Part shown: positions 36,479 to 45,998 of the stretch, piece after piece
Layout: the number at the start of each line of letters is the position of its first letter
Numbering within the stretch: the stretch's first letter is position 1
Assembly (NCBI RefSeq): GCF_023700755.1
Contig: NZ_JAMKOJ010000003.1
Coordinates: 310,001-374,000 of the forward strand
Direction of reading: 5' to 3'
Length of the DNA: 64,000 bases
Origin: Allorhizobium sonneratiae
GTDB lineage: Bacteria > Pseudomonadota > Alphaproteobacteria > Rhizobiales > Rhizobiaceae
Position numbers and translations under genes: made by a program
Notes under the pieces: model-generated
Databases searched by the model: none
Seen by the model: only the letters and a program-made list of their open reading frames with translations
What the model was told of the DNA's origin: nothing

Positions 36479-38617
36479 ATGGCAGTTTTGTTGGGTGTCA
36501 TTGTGTGCGGGTTGATGTCGGTGGCCTATGCCATCTGGGCCACACGCTCGGTGCTGGCGGCCGATCAGGGCACGCCGCGTATGCGCGAAATCGCAGGCTT
36601 TATCCGGGAGGGCGCGCAGGCTTATCTGGCGCGGCAATATCTCACCATCGCCATGGTTGGCGTTGTGGTGTTTGTCCTCACCTGGTTTCTCTTGTCGGCA
36701 GAAGCCGCCATTGGTTTTCTGATCGGAGCGGTGCTGTCCGGTTCGGCCGGTTTCATCGGCATGCATGTCTCGGTGCGCGCCAATGTCCGTACCGCTCAGG
36801 CCTCGGCTCTCGGGCTTTCGGCGGGGCTTGATATCGCCTTCAAATCCGGCGCAATCACCGGCATGTTGGTGGCAGGTCTGGCCCTTCTCGGCGTCTCCGT
36901 CTATTTCGCCGTGCTCACGCTCGGTCTCGGCCATGAGAGCGGATCGCGCGAGGTGATCGACGCACTGGTGGCGCTTGGTTTCGGCGCATCGCTGATTTCC
37001 ATTTTTGCCCGGCTTGGCGGCGGCATCTTCACCAAAGGGGCCGATGTCGGTGGCGATCTGGTCGGCAAGGTCGAGGCGGGCATTCCCGAAGACGATCCGC
37101 GCAACCCGGCCACCATTGCCGACAATGTCGGTGACAATGTTGGCGATTGCGCCGGCATGGCCGCCGACCTGTTCGAGACCTATGCCGTGTCGGTCGTTGC
37201 CACCATGGTTCTGGCTTCGATTTTCTTTGCTGGCAGTACCGGGTTGGAAAACGCCATGCTTTATCCGCTGGCCATTTGCGGGGCCTGCATTCTCACTTCG
37301 ATTGCCGGAACCTTCTTCGTCCGGTTGGGCATCAACGGCACCATCATGGGTGCCCTCTATAAGGGGCTGATCGTCACCGGCCTGTTATCCATCGTCGGGC
37401 TTGCCCTGGCCACCAGCGTCACCGTCGGTTGGGGTGCGATCGGCGCGGTACACGGTCAGACGATCACCGGCGGCAATCTCTTCATCTGCGGCATTCTCGG
37501 CCTTGTGGTCACGGCATTGATCGTGGTGATCACCGAATACTATACCGGAACCAACAAACGTCCGGTCAATTCCATTGCGCAGGCCTCGGTCACCGGTCAC
37601 GGCACCAATGTCATCCAGGGGCTGGCAGTTTCCCTTGAGTCAACCGCGCTGCCAGCGCTGGTCATCGTCGGTGGCATCATCGCCACCTATCAGTTGGCCG
37701 GCCTTTTTGGCACGGCCATTGCCGTTACCACCATGCTGGGGCTGGCGGGCATGATCGTGGCGCTCGACGCCTTTGGCCCTGTGACTGACAATGCCGGGGG
37801 CATTGCCGAAATGGCCGGTCTCGACCCGGATGTGCGCAAATCCACCGACGCGCTTGATGCAGTGGGCAACACCACCAAGGCCGTCACCAAGGGTTATGCC
37901 ATCGGTTCGGCCGGGCTCGGCGCGCTGGTGCTGTTTGCGGCCTACTCTAACGACCTGCAATTCTTTGCCGCCAATGGCGACCGCTATCCCTATTTCGCCG
38001 GGATCGGCGAGATTTCCTTCAGCCTTTCCAATCCCTATGTGGTGGCCGGGCTGATTTTTGGCGGTCTCATCCCCTATCTCTTCGGCGGTATTGCCATGAC
38101 GGCGGTCGGGCGGGCGGCGGGATCGATCGTTGAGGAGGTGCGCCGACAGTTTCGCGAAAAACCCGGTATCATGCAGGGCAGGGACAGGCCTGATTATGGC
38201 CGAGCCGTCGATATGCTGACGAAAGCGGCGATCCGGGAAATGATCCTGCCGTCGCTTCTGCCGGTGCTGGCCCCGCTCGTCGTCTATTTCGGTGTTTTGC
38301 TGGTGTCAGGCTCCAAGGCATCCGCCTTTGCCGCCCTGGGGGCATCGCTCTTGGGTGTTATTGTCAACGGGCTTTTCGTGGCGATTTCCATGACCTCGGG
38401 CGGCGGTGCCTGGGACAACGCCAAGAAAAGCTTCGAGGATGGTTTTGTCGACAAGGACGGCACACGCCATATGAAGGGTTCGGATGCCCACAAGGCGTCC
38501 GTCACCGGCGATACGGTGGGCGATCCCTATAAGGATACGGCAGGACCTGCGGTCAATCCGGCGATTAAGATCACCAATATCGTGGCGTTGCTTCTGCTGG
38601 CTGTTCTGGCCGGATGA
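36479..38617 (+). CDS. hppA: K+-independent proton-pumping membrane pyrophosphatase
   Basis: Integral membrane H+-PPase that couples PPi hydrolysis to proton export; 712 residues with about 16 helices. The pyrophosphate-binding loop is [20 protein letters not shown], followed by the acidic motif [19 protein letters not shown]. The K+-dependence determinant reads GNTTKA with Lys467; this lysine (Ala in K+-dependent enzymes) marks the K+-independent class. ATG 36479 has GGGAGG upstream; the frame from 36404 has a non-membrane extension. A strong hairpin follows the stop. Confidence 0.96.
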   Translation: MAVLLGVIVCGLMSVAYAIWATRSVLAADQGTPRMREIAGFIREGAQAYLARQYLTIAMVGVVVFVLTWFLLSAEAAIGFLIGAVLSGSAGFIGMHVSVRANVRTAQASALGLSAGLDIAFKSGAITGMLVAGLALLGVSVYFAVLTLGLGHESGSREVIDALVALGFGASLISIFARLGGGIFTKGADVGGDLVGKVEAGIPEDDPRNPATIADNVGDNVGDCAGMAADLFETYAVSVVATMVLASIFFAGSTGLENAMLYPLAICGACILTSIAGTFFVRLGINGTIMGALYKGLIVTGLLSIVGLALATSVTVGWGAIGAVHGQTITGGNLFICGILGLVVTALIVVITEYYTGTNKRPVNSIAQASVTGHGTNVIQGLAVSLESTALPALVIVGGIIATYQLAGLFGTAIAVTTMLGLAGMIVALDAFGPVTDNAGGIAEMAGLDPDVRKSTDALDAVGNTTKAVTKGYAIGSAGLGALVLFAAYSNDLQFFAANGDRYPYFAGIGEISFSLSNPYVVAGLIFGGLIPYLFGGIAMTAVGRAAGSIVEEVRRQFREKPGIMQGRDRPDYGRAVDMLTKAAIREMILPSLLPVLAPLVVYFGVLLVSGSKASAFAALGASLLGVIVNGLFVAISMTSGGGAWDNAKKSFEDGFVDKDGTRHMKGSDAHKASVTGDTVGDPYKDTAGPAVNPAIKITNIVALLLLAVLAG

Positions 38618-38627
38618 GAAGAAACGG

Positions 38628-38659
38628 ACAGGGCCGCCTGAGATATCAGGCGGCCCTGT
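38628..38659. terminator. Bidirectional hairpin between convergent hppA and bamE
   Basis: 14-bp perfect stem ACAGGGCCGCCTGA / TCAGGCGGCCCTGT with loop GATA. It lies 10 bases after hppA and 6 bases beyond the bamE stop. Confidence 0.85.
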
Positions 38660-38665
38660 AAAACA

Positions 38666-39190
38666 TTACATGCCGCCGCCGCCATTGCTGTTTTGCAGCA
38701 TGCTCTTGATGCTGTTGGCCGCGCCGCCACCGCCGGACAGAACCTGTTGCAGGAAGGTCATGTCCTTGCCACCTGTTGGCGTGGTCCGCGAGACCATGTC
38801 GAACACCTTGCCGTCCTTCAGCGTATAATTGGCGCGGCGCACCACGGTGCCGTCCTTACCAAAATAGATCGCCAGAACATGCTGATCGACGATCTGCTGC
38901 TTCATGAAGGCAAAGGGCCGCTTTCGCGTTTGGGAGATATAATAAAACACTTCCCCATCGAATGTGGCGGTTGTGGACGGCGTGCCGAGCGACAGCAGCA
39001 CCTGCTCGCGGCTGGCCCCGACGGGAACGAGCGCAAGCGCTTGCGGATCGACGATATAGCCGTTGTGAAAAACCTCACCCGTGGTGCAGCCGGAAAGCCC
39101 GGCCGTTGCGGCCAGAAGCGCCACGGCCACAGCACCGGCAAACCCAGTCTTCCTGCGGAAATGCCCTGTTTTCAAAGATGTGTCTCCCAT
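38666..39190 (-). CDS. bamE: Outer-membrane assembly lipoprotein BamE (SmpA/OmlA)
   Basis: Component of the BAM complex that inserts beta-barrel proteins. 174 residues: signal peptide with lipobox LSGC (lipidated Cys35), then the BamE domain with GYIVDPQALALVPVGASREQ, VLLSLGTPSTTATFDGEVFYYIS and a C-terminal tail rich in Gly and Asn. The ATG at 39188-39190 has an AGAAGG site; the longer frame up to 39292 is not signal-like. It is divergent from the chaperone-DUF177-plsX run, an order also found in Rhizobiaceae. Confidence 0.92.
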   Translation of the reverse strand: MGDTSLKTGHFRRKTGFAGAVAVALLAATAGLSGCTTGEVFHNGYIVDPQALALVPVGASREQVLLSLGTPSTTATFDGEVFYYISQTRKRPFAFMKQQIVDQHVLAIYFGKDGTVVRRANYTLKDGKVFDMVSRTTPTGGKDMTFLQQVLSGGGGAANSIKSMLQNSNGGGGM

Positions 39191-39741
39191 ATGCCTTCTG
39201 CCCAACCGTTTACGGCCTTGCCACCCTGTTGATCCGCGCGTGCCAAACCTGACCCGCAAGCGGACCGCACACCACGATCCATGCGCGCACACCCGCCATC
39301 AGGGCAAGTGTTGTTCACACCATTGTGGCCATTCCGGGGAGCCGCAACACAATTTCTGAACGGGGCGCTTTTTCTGTCTCTGCGCCAAAACGCCATTGCC
39401 CCGTCCCGGATCAGGACCTTGTTTTGCCAGTCTTTCGTTTTTCAAGACCGCGCGGATGCCGCAGCGGATGGCTCATCACGAAATGACATTGCATTTCATC
39501 CATGCTTCGGTAAACCAGCTTTGACTATCATACAATATCGACAGTGCAAGAGTGCCGAAAAGGAATGAACGGCTTTTCGATGAAATCCTGTTGCGAAGTT
39601 TAGGCGTGTCTCGTTTCCTTGTTCTCAAGGAAACGATAACGGACATGCGACAAAACAAAGATTTAAGGCACTTTGGCGCAGGCTTATAAGCCTAACCGTG
39701 CTTTTAGACTGCAACAGCCCAGTGGTTTGAGGAGTGACACG
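39191..39741. other. Intergenic region bamE / chaperone operon with palindromes
   Basis: 551 bases. A hairpin at 39604-39648 has a 10-bp inner stem TCGTTTCCTT / AAGGAAACGA and outer arms ending GGACATGC, related to the repeat after parC. AGGCTTATAAGCCT at 39680-39693 is a perfect 14-bp palindrome 49 bases before the leader ORF, placed like an operator or -10 element. No gene was recognised in the rest. Confidence 0.5.
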
Positions 39742-39807
39742 ATGCAGGAAGAGAGCCTATCCCTGATCGCGCAAGGCGCTTATGTGCAGGGCGTGACCAG
39801 ATCATGA
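39742..39807 (+). CDS. 21-residue leader ORF coupled to the cytochrome bc1 chaperone
   Basis: The frame reads MQEESLSLIAQGAYVQGVTR plus Ser and stop. It has the best ribosome site in the area, GAGGAG 8 bases before ATG 39742, and its TGA overlaps the next start codon as ATGA (39804-39807). The downstream gene has no clear ribosome site of its own, so translation of this leader probably feeds ribosomes to it. No known family; it could be a regulatory uORF or simply a coupling device. Confidence 0.45.
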   Translation: MQEESLSLIAQGAYVQGVTRS

Positions 39808-40361
39808 TCTTCGGCTTCTTCGAGCGAAAGAACAGCAACCGTCGCATTGTTGACCGGCAATATCGGCACTTGACGGAAGTGGCGCGTCATCCCGGTTTTT
39901 ATCGGCAAGGCCATGTGCCGGATACAGTGATGGGCCGTTTTGAGATGCTGTCGCTGGTGATGATTCTTTATCTTCGCGCTGCAAGAACGTCGGGGCCGCA
40001 GGGAGAGGGACTGGCGCAGGAGATCATTGATGCCTTTTTCCAGGATATCGATCATTCCATCCGCGAGCTTGGCGTTGGCGATCAATCTGTGCCCAAACGT
40101 ATGAAAAAACTGGCGGGAATGTTTTACGGACGTCTTGAAAGCTATGGCCAGGCACTCGACCTTGAAAACAAAGGGGGGCTTGCAGTCGCCCTGAAACGCA
40201 ATATACACCCCGAGCGTCATAATCCGCCGGATATGGAGCAGCTTGCGGCCTGGGCCATGGCCGCAGAGGCTGCGGCAGGCGCGATGACGCATGAGATGCT
40301 GGCGGCGGGACAGATTGTCTTTCCACTGCCGGAGGATAAGGACGATGATGAAATCACATGA
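39804..40361 (+). CDS. Ubiquinol-cytochrome c reductase assembly chaperone (CBP3-like)
   Basis: 185 residues matching the Ubiq_cyt_C_chap family: FFERKNSNRRIVDRQYRHLT then FYRQGHVPDTVMGRFEMLSL, and the block HSIRELGVGDQSVPKRMKKL typical of CBP3. The mitochondrial relative helps cytochrome b synthesis and assembly of complex III. No signal or membrane segment; probably cytosolic at the membrane face. It overlaps the leader ORF by 4 bases and DUF177 by 17 bases, a gene pair conserved in alphaproteobacteria. Confidence 0.9.
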   Translation: MIFGFFERKNSNRRIVDRQYRHLTEVARHPGFYRQGHVPDTVMGRFEMLSLVMILYLRAARTSGPQGEGLAQEIIDAFFQDIDHSIRELGVGDQSVPKRMKKLAGMFYGRLESYGQALDLENKGGLAVALKRNIHPERHNPPDMEQLAAWAMAAEAAAGAMTHEMLAAGQIVFPLPEDKDDDEIT

Positions 40362-40902
40362 TCTTGAGGCTGTGCCGTTTTCCTTTCCGGTCAAGGTCGG
40401 CAATATTTCCGCCAATCCGGTTCAGGTGCATCTGGAGGCTGATGCCGAAGAGTTGAAGGGACTGGCGAAACTCTGGAAGGTGCTGGACGTTGTCTGGCTA
40501 AAAGCCGATCTTCATGTTGCGCGCTGGAAAAAGGATGGCGTGCGGATCAAGGGTGAGGTCAAGGCTGAAATCGAGCAGGCCTGCGTCGTGACGCTGGAGC
40601 CGGTCAGGACCATGATTGATGAGCGGGTGGAGCAGGTTTTCGTGCCGGAAGGCTCGAAGCTCGCCCGCATCGTGCTGGACGGTAATGGAGAAATGGTGCT
40701 CGACCCGGAAGGACCGGACATACCGGACCTGTTCAACGGCGATACGATCGATGCGGGTGCGCTGGTCTGCGAATTTGCAGCGCTCGCCATCGATCCCTAT
40801 CCGCGCAAACCGGGCGTGGAATTTACCGGACCCAAGGAGGAAAGCGATAACGTCATACGCCCGTCGCCATTTGCCGCCTTAAAAGACTGGAAAAAAGACT
40901 GA
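40345..40902 (+). CDS. DUF177 / YceD family protein (23S rRNA accumulation protein-like)
   Basis: 185 residues of the YceD (DUF177) family. The mid region reads GEVKAEIEQACVVTLEPVRT with the single Cys retained where other members carry a CxxC-type pair, then an acidic stretch VLDPEGPDIPDLFNGDTIDA and LCEFAALAIDPYPRKPG-like ending. In E. coli and plants YceD is needed for 23S rRNA accumulation. The usual rpmF neighbour is absent here; plsX follows. ATG 40345 lies within the previous gene with AAGGA upstream. Confidence 0.9.
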   Translation: MMKSHDLEAVPFSFPVKVGNISANPVQVHLEADAEELKGLAKLWKVLDVVWLKADLHVARWKKDGVRIKGEVKAEIEQACVVTLEPVRTMIDERVEQVFVPEGSKLARIVLDGNGEMVLDPEGPDIPDLFNGDTIDAGALVCEFAALAIDPYPRKPGVEFTGPKEESDNVIRPSPFAALKDWKKD

Positions 40903-41106
40903 GCAGGCAGGGTCCGGCATGGATGAGACCTGTGAAAGCTGTTGTCTGCTATTGCAAAAACGGTATTTTGACGAAAATCGTGTCCAGTTGGACGCGGTAT
41001 GAACACGACAAGCGGTTTTATGCCTGCCTGCTGGATGCAAATACCCTGAGCCTGCAGAACCAGTGCAAGGTCAGGTCTGCGAAGAAAAAAGAAGGAAAAA
41101 GGGCGC

Positions 41107-42153
41107 GTGGTCAGGATTTCTCTCGATCTCATGGGGGGCGATTTCGGTCCCGAAGTCGTGATTCCGGGCGCTGCCAGAGCGCTGGAACGACATCCGGAGA
41201 TAAGCTTCCTGGTTTTTGGCCAGCCAGAAAGATGCGAACCGCTCCTGGCAAAATATCCTAAGCTTAAGGATAAATGCGTTTTCCATCCCTGTGACGTGGC
41301 CATCTCCATGGATGAAAAGCCGAGCCAGGCGCTGCGCCGCGGTCGTCATGTGTCGTCCATGTGGCGCGCAATCGAAGCGGTCAAGGAAGGCCATGCCGAC
41401 GTCGCCGTTTCTGCCGGAAATACCGGCGCGCTGATGGCTATGGCCAAGTTCTGCCTGCGTACGATGGACAATATCGAAAGGCCTGCCATTGCCGGAATCT
41501 GGCCGACGCTGAAGGGCGAAAGCATTGTGCTGGACATTGGTGCCACCATCGGCGCCGACGCCAAGCAGCTCACCGATTTTGCCGTCATGGGCGGCGCCAT
41601 GGCGCGGGCGCTCTTCGATGTGGCGCGTCCCACCATCGGCCTGCTCAATGTCGGCGTTGAAGAGGTCAAGGGTCAGGAAGAGGTGCGCGAGGCCGGGCGA
41701 CGCCTGCGCGAAGCCGATCTCGACACGATGACTTATTCCGGTTTCGTCGAGGGCGACGATCTCGGCAAGGGCACGGTCGATGTGGTGGTGACCGAAGGAT
41801 TTACCGGCAATATCGCGCTGAAGGCGGCGGAAGGCACAGCACGGCAGATCGCAACCTATCTGAGGGCTGCCATGTCACGCAGCCTCCTGTCACGCATCGG
41901 CTATATCTTCGCGCGCGGCGCCTTCAATGCACTGAGGGAAAAGATGGACCCCCGCAAGGTCAATGGCGGTGTCTTTCTCGGTCTGAACGGCATCGTCATC
42001 AAGAGCCATGGGGGAACGGACGCGGAGGGATTCGCCGCTGCCGTGGAAGTGGGCTATGATATGGTGCGCAATGGTTTGACTGAGAAAATTAAAAATGATT
42101 TGAAACATTATCATGCGCGCCTGCCCAGCAGTGCCGGGCCGGAAGCTGCGTGA
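41107..42153 (+). CDS. plsX: Phosphate acyltransferase PlsX
   Basis: Makes acyl-phosphate from acyl-ACP at the start of phospholipid synthesis; peripheral membrane enzyme, 348 residues. The N-terminal motif is [19 protein letters not shown]; further blocks are [20 protein letters not shown] and [20 protein letters not shown]. The start is GTG at 41107 with AAGGAAAAAGGG before it. fabH follows by 15 bases; the plsX-fabH pairing is widespread and links phospholipid to fatty acid initiation. Confidence 0.96.
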   Translation: MVRISLDLMGGDFGPEVVIPGAARALERHPEISFLVFGQPERCEPLLAKYPKLKDKCVFHPCDVAISMDEKPSQALRRGRHVSSMWRAIEAVKEGHADVAVSAGNTGALMAMAKFCLRTMDNIERPAIAGIWPTLKGESIVLDIGATIGADAKQLTDFAVMGGAMARALFDVARPTIGLLNVGVEEVKGQEEVREAGRRLREADLDTMTYSGFVEGDDLGKGTVDVVVTEGFTGNIALKAAEGTARQIATYLRAAMSRSLLSRIGYIFARGAFNALREKMDPRKVNGGVFLGLNGIVIKSHGGTDAEGFAAAVEVGYDMVRNGLTEKIKNDLKHYHARLPSSAGPEAA

Positions 42154-42168
42154 GCAAAGGATAGAAAC

Positions 42169-43140
42169 ATGATTCGTTCAGTGGTGCGCGGTATTGGGTC
42201 GTCGCTTCCCAAACGTGTAGTGAGTAACCGCGAGCTGGAAACGCTGGTCGAGACCTCCGATGACTGGATCGTGCAGCGGACCGGCATTCGCCAGCGTTAT
42301 ATCGCCGGCGAGGGGGAAACATCCGCATCTCTCGGAGCCGAAGCAGCCAAGGCCGCTCTGGCGATGGCAGGTCTTTCCCCGGATGATATCGACATGATCA
42401 TCTGTGCCACATCGACACCCGACAACACCTTTCCCTCGACGGCGGTCAATATCCAGAACCGGCTGGGCATGAGCCATGGCTTTGCCTTCGACATGCAGGC
42501 CGTCTGCAGCGGTTTTGTCTATGCCCTGACGACAGCGGATCTCTACATCCGAGGCGGTCAGGCCCGGCGCATTCTGGTGATCGGGGCGGAAACCTTCTCC
42601 CGTCTGCTCGACTGGAAGGACCGCACAACCTGTGTGCTTTTTGGTGACGGGGCAGGGGCTCTGGTACTGGAGGCCGAAGAAGGGGATGGCACGGCGCAGG
42701 ATCGCGGTATCCTGGCTTCCTGTCTGCGCTCCGACGGTGCACACAAGGACAAGCTCTATGTCGATGGCGGCGTGTCCACCACCGGCACGATCGGTCATCT
42801 GAGGATGGAAGGCCGCGAAGTGTTCAAACATGCCGTCGGCATGATCACCGATGTGGTGGAGCAGTGTTTTGCCGATACGGGGATGAGTGCTGACGATCTC
42901 GACTGGCTGGTGCCGCATCAGGCCAATCTGCGCATCATCGATGGGGCAGCGAAAAAACTCTCCATTCCCATGGACAAGGTGGTCGTGACCGTCGATCAGC
43001 ACGGCAATACCTCTGCGGCCTCCATTCCGCTTGCGCTCTCTGCCGCTGTTGCTGACGGGCGGATCAAGAAGGGCGATATCGTCATGGTGGACGCCATGGG
43101 TGGCGGCTTTACCTGGGGGGCGGTGCTGCTGCGGTGGTAG
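42169..43140 (+). CDS. fabH: Beta-ketoacyl-ACP synthase III
   Basis: First condensation of type II fatty-acid synthesis, acetyl-CoA with malonyl-ACP; 323 residues. The catalytic triad is Cys113 ([12 protein letters not shown]), His250 (VPHQANLRI) and Asn280 ([15 protein letters not shown]). The N-terminal [13 protein letters not shown] is the CoA-binding motif. AAGGA precedes the ATG. It follows plsX closely and ends 202 bases before ihfA. Confidence 0.97.
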   Translation: MIRSVVRGIGSSLPKRVVSNRELETLVETSDDWIVQRTGIRQRYIAGEGETSASLGAEAAKAALAMAGLSPDDIDMIICATSTPDNTFPSTAVNIQNRLGMSHGFAFDMQAVCSGFVYALTTADLYIRGGQARRILVIGAETFSRLLDWKDRTTCVLFGDGAGALVLEAEEGDGTAQDRGILASCLRSDGAHKDKLYVDGGVSTTGTIGHLRMEGREVFKHAVGMITDVVEQCFADTGMSADDLDWLVPHQANLRIIDGAAKKLSIPMDKVVVTVDQHGNTSAASIPLALSAAVADGRIKKGDIVMVDAMGGGFTWGAVLLRW

Positions 43141-43342
43141 TTGTTGCAGAAACAAGTCGTTAACAGTGCTTGACCGCAAGCCGGTACGGCAATAGGGTGA
43201 TATATGAATATTCGGCAGGGCAGTCATGCAGCTTTGCCGGATCGACAGAAAACATGGCACGCGTGAACAATATGCCGGATGAGGCAATTGACACTTGTCT
43301 GTTGGATGGCAAAATCGATATTCACAATCAGGTGGACATTTC

Positions 43343-43672
43343 ATGGCTGGAAAGACGGTTACTCGCGCAGATTTGGCGGAATCGGTATTTCGCAAGGTTG
43401 GGCTTTCACGCACGGAGTCGGCCGAGTTGGTGGAAACGGTCATTGATGAAATCTGCAACGCCATCGTGCGTGGCGAGAGTGTGAAATTGTCTTCCTTCGC
43501 CACCTTTCATGTGCGCAGCAAGAATGAGCGGATCGGTCGAAATCCGAAAACAGGCGAGGAAGTGCCGATTTCTCCGCGCAAGGTCATGACCTTCAAGGCC
43601 TCAAATGTCTTGAAACAGCGGATTTTGCGCTCGCATCTGGCGCGCAAGGCCAAGCAGAAGTCCGCGTCCTGA
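43343..43672 (+). CDS. ihfA: Integration host factor subunit alpha
   Basis: DNA-bending HU-family protein working with IhfB; 109 residues. Typical sequence [20 protein letters not shown], then [20 protein letters not shown] with the DNA-intercalating Pro in [12 protein letters not shown]. The C-terminal basic tail [14 protein letters not shown] is seen in alphaproteobacterial members. ATG 43343 has AGGTGG upstream. It is followed by a MerR gene, an order conserved from E. coli-like pheT-ihfA-merR settings to rhizobia. Confidence 0.95.
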   Translation: MAGKTVTRADLAESVFRKVGLSRTESAELVETVIDEICNAIVRGESVKLSSFATFHVRSKNERIGRNPKTGEEVPISPRKVMTFKASNVLKQRILRSHLARKAKQKSAS

Positions 43673-43843
43673 GGTCTTGTCTGCAGGCATTGTCTGCGTG
43701 CTGCGCCAGCTGTGCAGGAAAAGTTTAAAAAAATCCCGTAAGCCGATGAAATATGATGAGTTGCATACAACGTTGTTCGTTTGATAAAACGACCGATATT
43801 GTAGCAATCAGCATAACTGATTCTCGACCTGGGAGCCTCGATT

Positions 43844-44371
43844 TTGGATAAAAGTCCCGATGCGTTTCGCACCATCAGCGAGGTGGCGGATGAACTGGAT
43901 CTGCCACAGCATGTCCTGCGCTTCTGGGAGACCCGGTTTCCGCAGATCAAGCCGTTGAAGCGCGGCGGTGGCCGACGCTATTATCGGCCAGATGATGTCG
44001 AACTGCTCAAGGGCATCCGCTATCTGCTTTACGACCATGGCTATACGATCAAGGGCGTTCAGAAGCTCCTGAAAACCAATGGCAACAAATTCGTCATGGC
44101 CATCGCCTCAGGTGATGCCGCAACGCTGGAGGCCATCGTGGCGGCTGGGCAGGGCCATGACGGTGAGCCGCGCGTTTCCTTTGATGAGGATGCCACGGGT
44201 CACGGCAAAAGCCGTCAGACCAACCGGTTTTTCAGCTTCGGTGGCGGTGATGATGTGTTGCCGGATGTCTCGCTCGGCAAGATCTCCGTGAGCAAGGAAG
44301 ACAGGGCCCTCTTGCAGGAAACCCTGTTCGATCTTTTGGAATGCAAGCGCCTTCTGGATCAGGTGCGTTAA
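43844..44371 (+). CDS. MerR-family transcriptional regulator
   Basis: 175 residues. The N-terminal MerR winged helix reads [20 protein letters not shown] then [20 protein letters not shown] and [11 protein letters not shown]. No metal-binding cysteines occur in the C-terminal region, which is acidic and has a terminal helix [20 protein letters not shown]. This subtype always sits beside ihfA in alphaproteobacteria; its targets are unknown. The start is TTG at 43844 with GGGAG before it, giving the family N-terminus [14 protein letters not shown]. Confidence 0.9.
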   Translation: MDKSPDAFRTISEVADELDLPQHVLRFWETRFPQIKPLKRGGGRRYYRPDDVELLKGIRYLLYDHGYTIKGVQKLLKTNGNKFVMAIASGDAATLEAIVAAGQGHDGEPRVSFDEDATGHGKSRQTNRFFSFGGGDDVLPDVSLGKISVSKEDRALLQETLFDLLECKRLLDQVR

Positions 44372-44396
44372 AGCGTTTGCTGTTTCACGGAAACGC
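44372..44396. terminator. Hairpin just after the MerR gene
   Basis: AGCGTTT ... AAACGCT arms (44372-44378 with 44390-44396) around GCTGTTTCACGG. The same AGCGTTT-type wording recurs near 44881 (AGCGTTTCAATCTTTCCGTG), so it may also be a repeat. T-run weak. Confidence 0.5.
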
Positions 44397-44454
44397 TCTC
44401 ACTGTTACACTTTTGCTGAAATTGCGCTAAACTGGAGTCTCCAGCCGGTTTCAA

Positions 44455-44700
44455 TCAGGATGAAAACGCGACCTGTGCCTTGTGGGCCGCCAGAATGAGG
44501 GCGCGCCGGGCATAGCTGACGGAGCGCTTGCCTTCAAGTGCAGCCCCGCAGGCTGCCAGAGCGCGGCGAAAGGTGGCACAGGAAAAATCTGGCCAGCAGT
44601 CTGCCAGAAGCCAGGCGGCTTCCCGAAGAGAGGCCACCTTATGATGCGTACCGCTGATGGTGAAAGTCAAAGGGCGTTCAAAAGTCTTGTCATTGATCAT
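44455..44700 (-). CDS. DUF982 family protein
   Basis: 81 residues of DUF982, a small family expanded in rhizobia: FERPLTFTISGTHHKVASLR then EAAWLLADCWPDFSCATFRR and AYARRALILAA-like helix at the end (YARRALILAAHKAQ). Function unknown. It is monocistronic and leftward, and a complex of palindromic repeats lies just upstream of its promoter side (44825-44963). Confidence 0.85.
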   Translation of the reverse strand: MINDKTFERPLTFTISGTHHKVASLREAAWLLADCWPDFSCATFRRALAACGAALEGKRSVSYARRALILAAHKAQVAFSS

Positions 44701-44824
44701 ATGTCATTCTCCGCGGCTGAGAACGTCTGAATCAGCGGGAAGTTCCATCGAAAAGTAAGCTGTGTGATTGCGCCCAACCCGGTCTTATTCATGCGCAATG
44801 GCACCCCGTTTCTGGCGCTTTGTC

Positions 44825-44963
44825 CCGAGAAAAGGGCGTAGCGGTTTTCCGTTCGGAAATGCATCAGAACAAGGAGCGAGAGCGTTTCAATCTTTCCGTG
44901 AAACATTGAAAAGTGCTGCATCATTTTCACCTTAAATCTCACCCGATTGAAGGAATGATGCAG
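44825..44963. repeat. Composite rhizobial intergenic repeat, including 48-base element copy 1
   Basis: The left part (44830-44890) carries GCGGTTTTCCG and TTCGGAAATGCATCAGAAC wording familiar from rhizobial intergenic mosaic repeats. The right part, 44916-44963, is a 48-base element beginning CTGCATCATT and ending AATGATGCAG, so its ends are a 10-base inverted repeat. It matches 48146-48193 (opposite strand) in most positions and 45318-45365 more weakly. The rest of 44701-45375 holds no gene that I recognise. Confidence 0.65.
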
Positions 44964-45317
44964 TAGGCGCACATCTTGTTTCCTGGTGATATTGCAGGGT
45001 TAGAGCGAGGGCCGGAAACATGATGCAACTTTAGGGCCATTTGCCTTCATCTGCTGCAAAGCAGGGTGGAAGTCTTTACGGCATAGGGCGCAAACAGACA
45101 TCGGTTTTCGCGAACGCGATGCGCCATAAAAGGAGCTGGAGCGTGAGTTCGTCTCCGATCAGAACCCGACGCTTTGGCCTTCTGTGGAAAGCGGGTTTTT
45201 TCTTCTCCCGCTTCATTTTCCCCTTGCGCTTGAAAACCAAAAACTCTAAGTGATCCTTGCTCTTGCAGCATCGGGTGTTATAAAAAGCCTGTAAAATGCT
45301 GTAACACTTTAAATGTG

Positions 45318-45365
45318 CTGGATAATTTTCTGCTTGGATCTTAACCGATTTAAGAAGGATGGCAG
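45318..45365. repeat. 48-base palindromic element, diverged copy 2
   Basis: Same length and layout as 44916-44963, same strand, with the shared central words GATCTTAACCGATTTAAG; I count roughly two thirds identity. It ends 10 bases before tRNA-Pro. Confidence 0.5.
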
Positions 45366-45375
45366 TAGAGCTGGT

Positions 45376-45452
<77 letters not shown>

Positions 45453-45461
45453 TTTAAAACA

Positions 45462-45485
45462 ATCACTTAGCCCCAGATAAGTGAT
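45462..45485 (+). terminator. Hairpin after tRNA-Pro
   Basis: 8-bp stem ATCACTTA / TAAGTGAT with an 8-base loop, 9 bases beyond the tRNA, with a T-rich stretch downstream (45494-45506). Likely tRNA terminator. Confidence 0.65.
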
Positions 45486-45998
45486 CAAGCTGTTTCAATT
45501 ATTTTTGCAGATGTGCTTCTTATCTCAATATTGCCTCGGTAAAACAAAAAAGCAGATATAGTCCCTGATCCTGTGATTGCGTTGTTTTCAGAAAGCAAGA
45601 TGGCTTCGGCAATGCGTTTCATCCAAAGCATGTTGTGGCTTGTCATCCTCAGTCAACCTGCTTTACCCTCTTTTTTCTCGCATGTAGGTTCTCGTTTTAT
45701 TGAGGACAATAAAACGCGACATGCTTTTGGCAGGTTTCTCGGGACATGGCTCTATTGGAGCCGGTTTTTGATGGTTTTAAGCCCCACCATATAAACGGTC
45801 TTTTTCGTTAAAATTCATTTTTTGAAAATCAGGCCCGTTCCCCTGAAAATCAAGGATTGCCGTGCAGTGGCTAAATGTTAAGAAAGCATGGATAGGCTAT
45901 GGTCGGCTTGTTTTGAATATTCAACATATTACAGGTGCCAGCTTCTGGTATAAGTTTAGATGAATTAGATTTTGAAATCTATTGAAACGAACAAGGCT
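45486..45998. other. AT-rich gap upstream of the LuxR gene, with a repeat hairpin
   Basis: About 510 bases without a convincing gene. An imperfect hairpin GCATGT...CGTTTTATT / AATAAAACGCGACATGC spans about 45680-45725; its right arm matches the AAACGCGACATGC repeat seen after parC. The final 100 bases before luxR are AT-rich with TATAAG (45951-45956) as a possible -10. Confidence 0.5.

Noticed and set aside
44697..44972. 91-codon reverse frame upstream of DUF982
   Set aside because: It is made of intergenic repeats (44825-44963) and has no ribosome site or family features.
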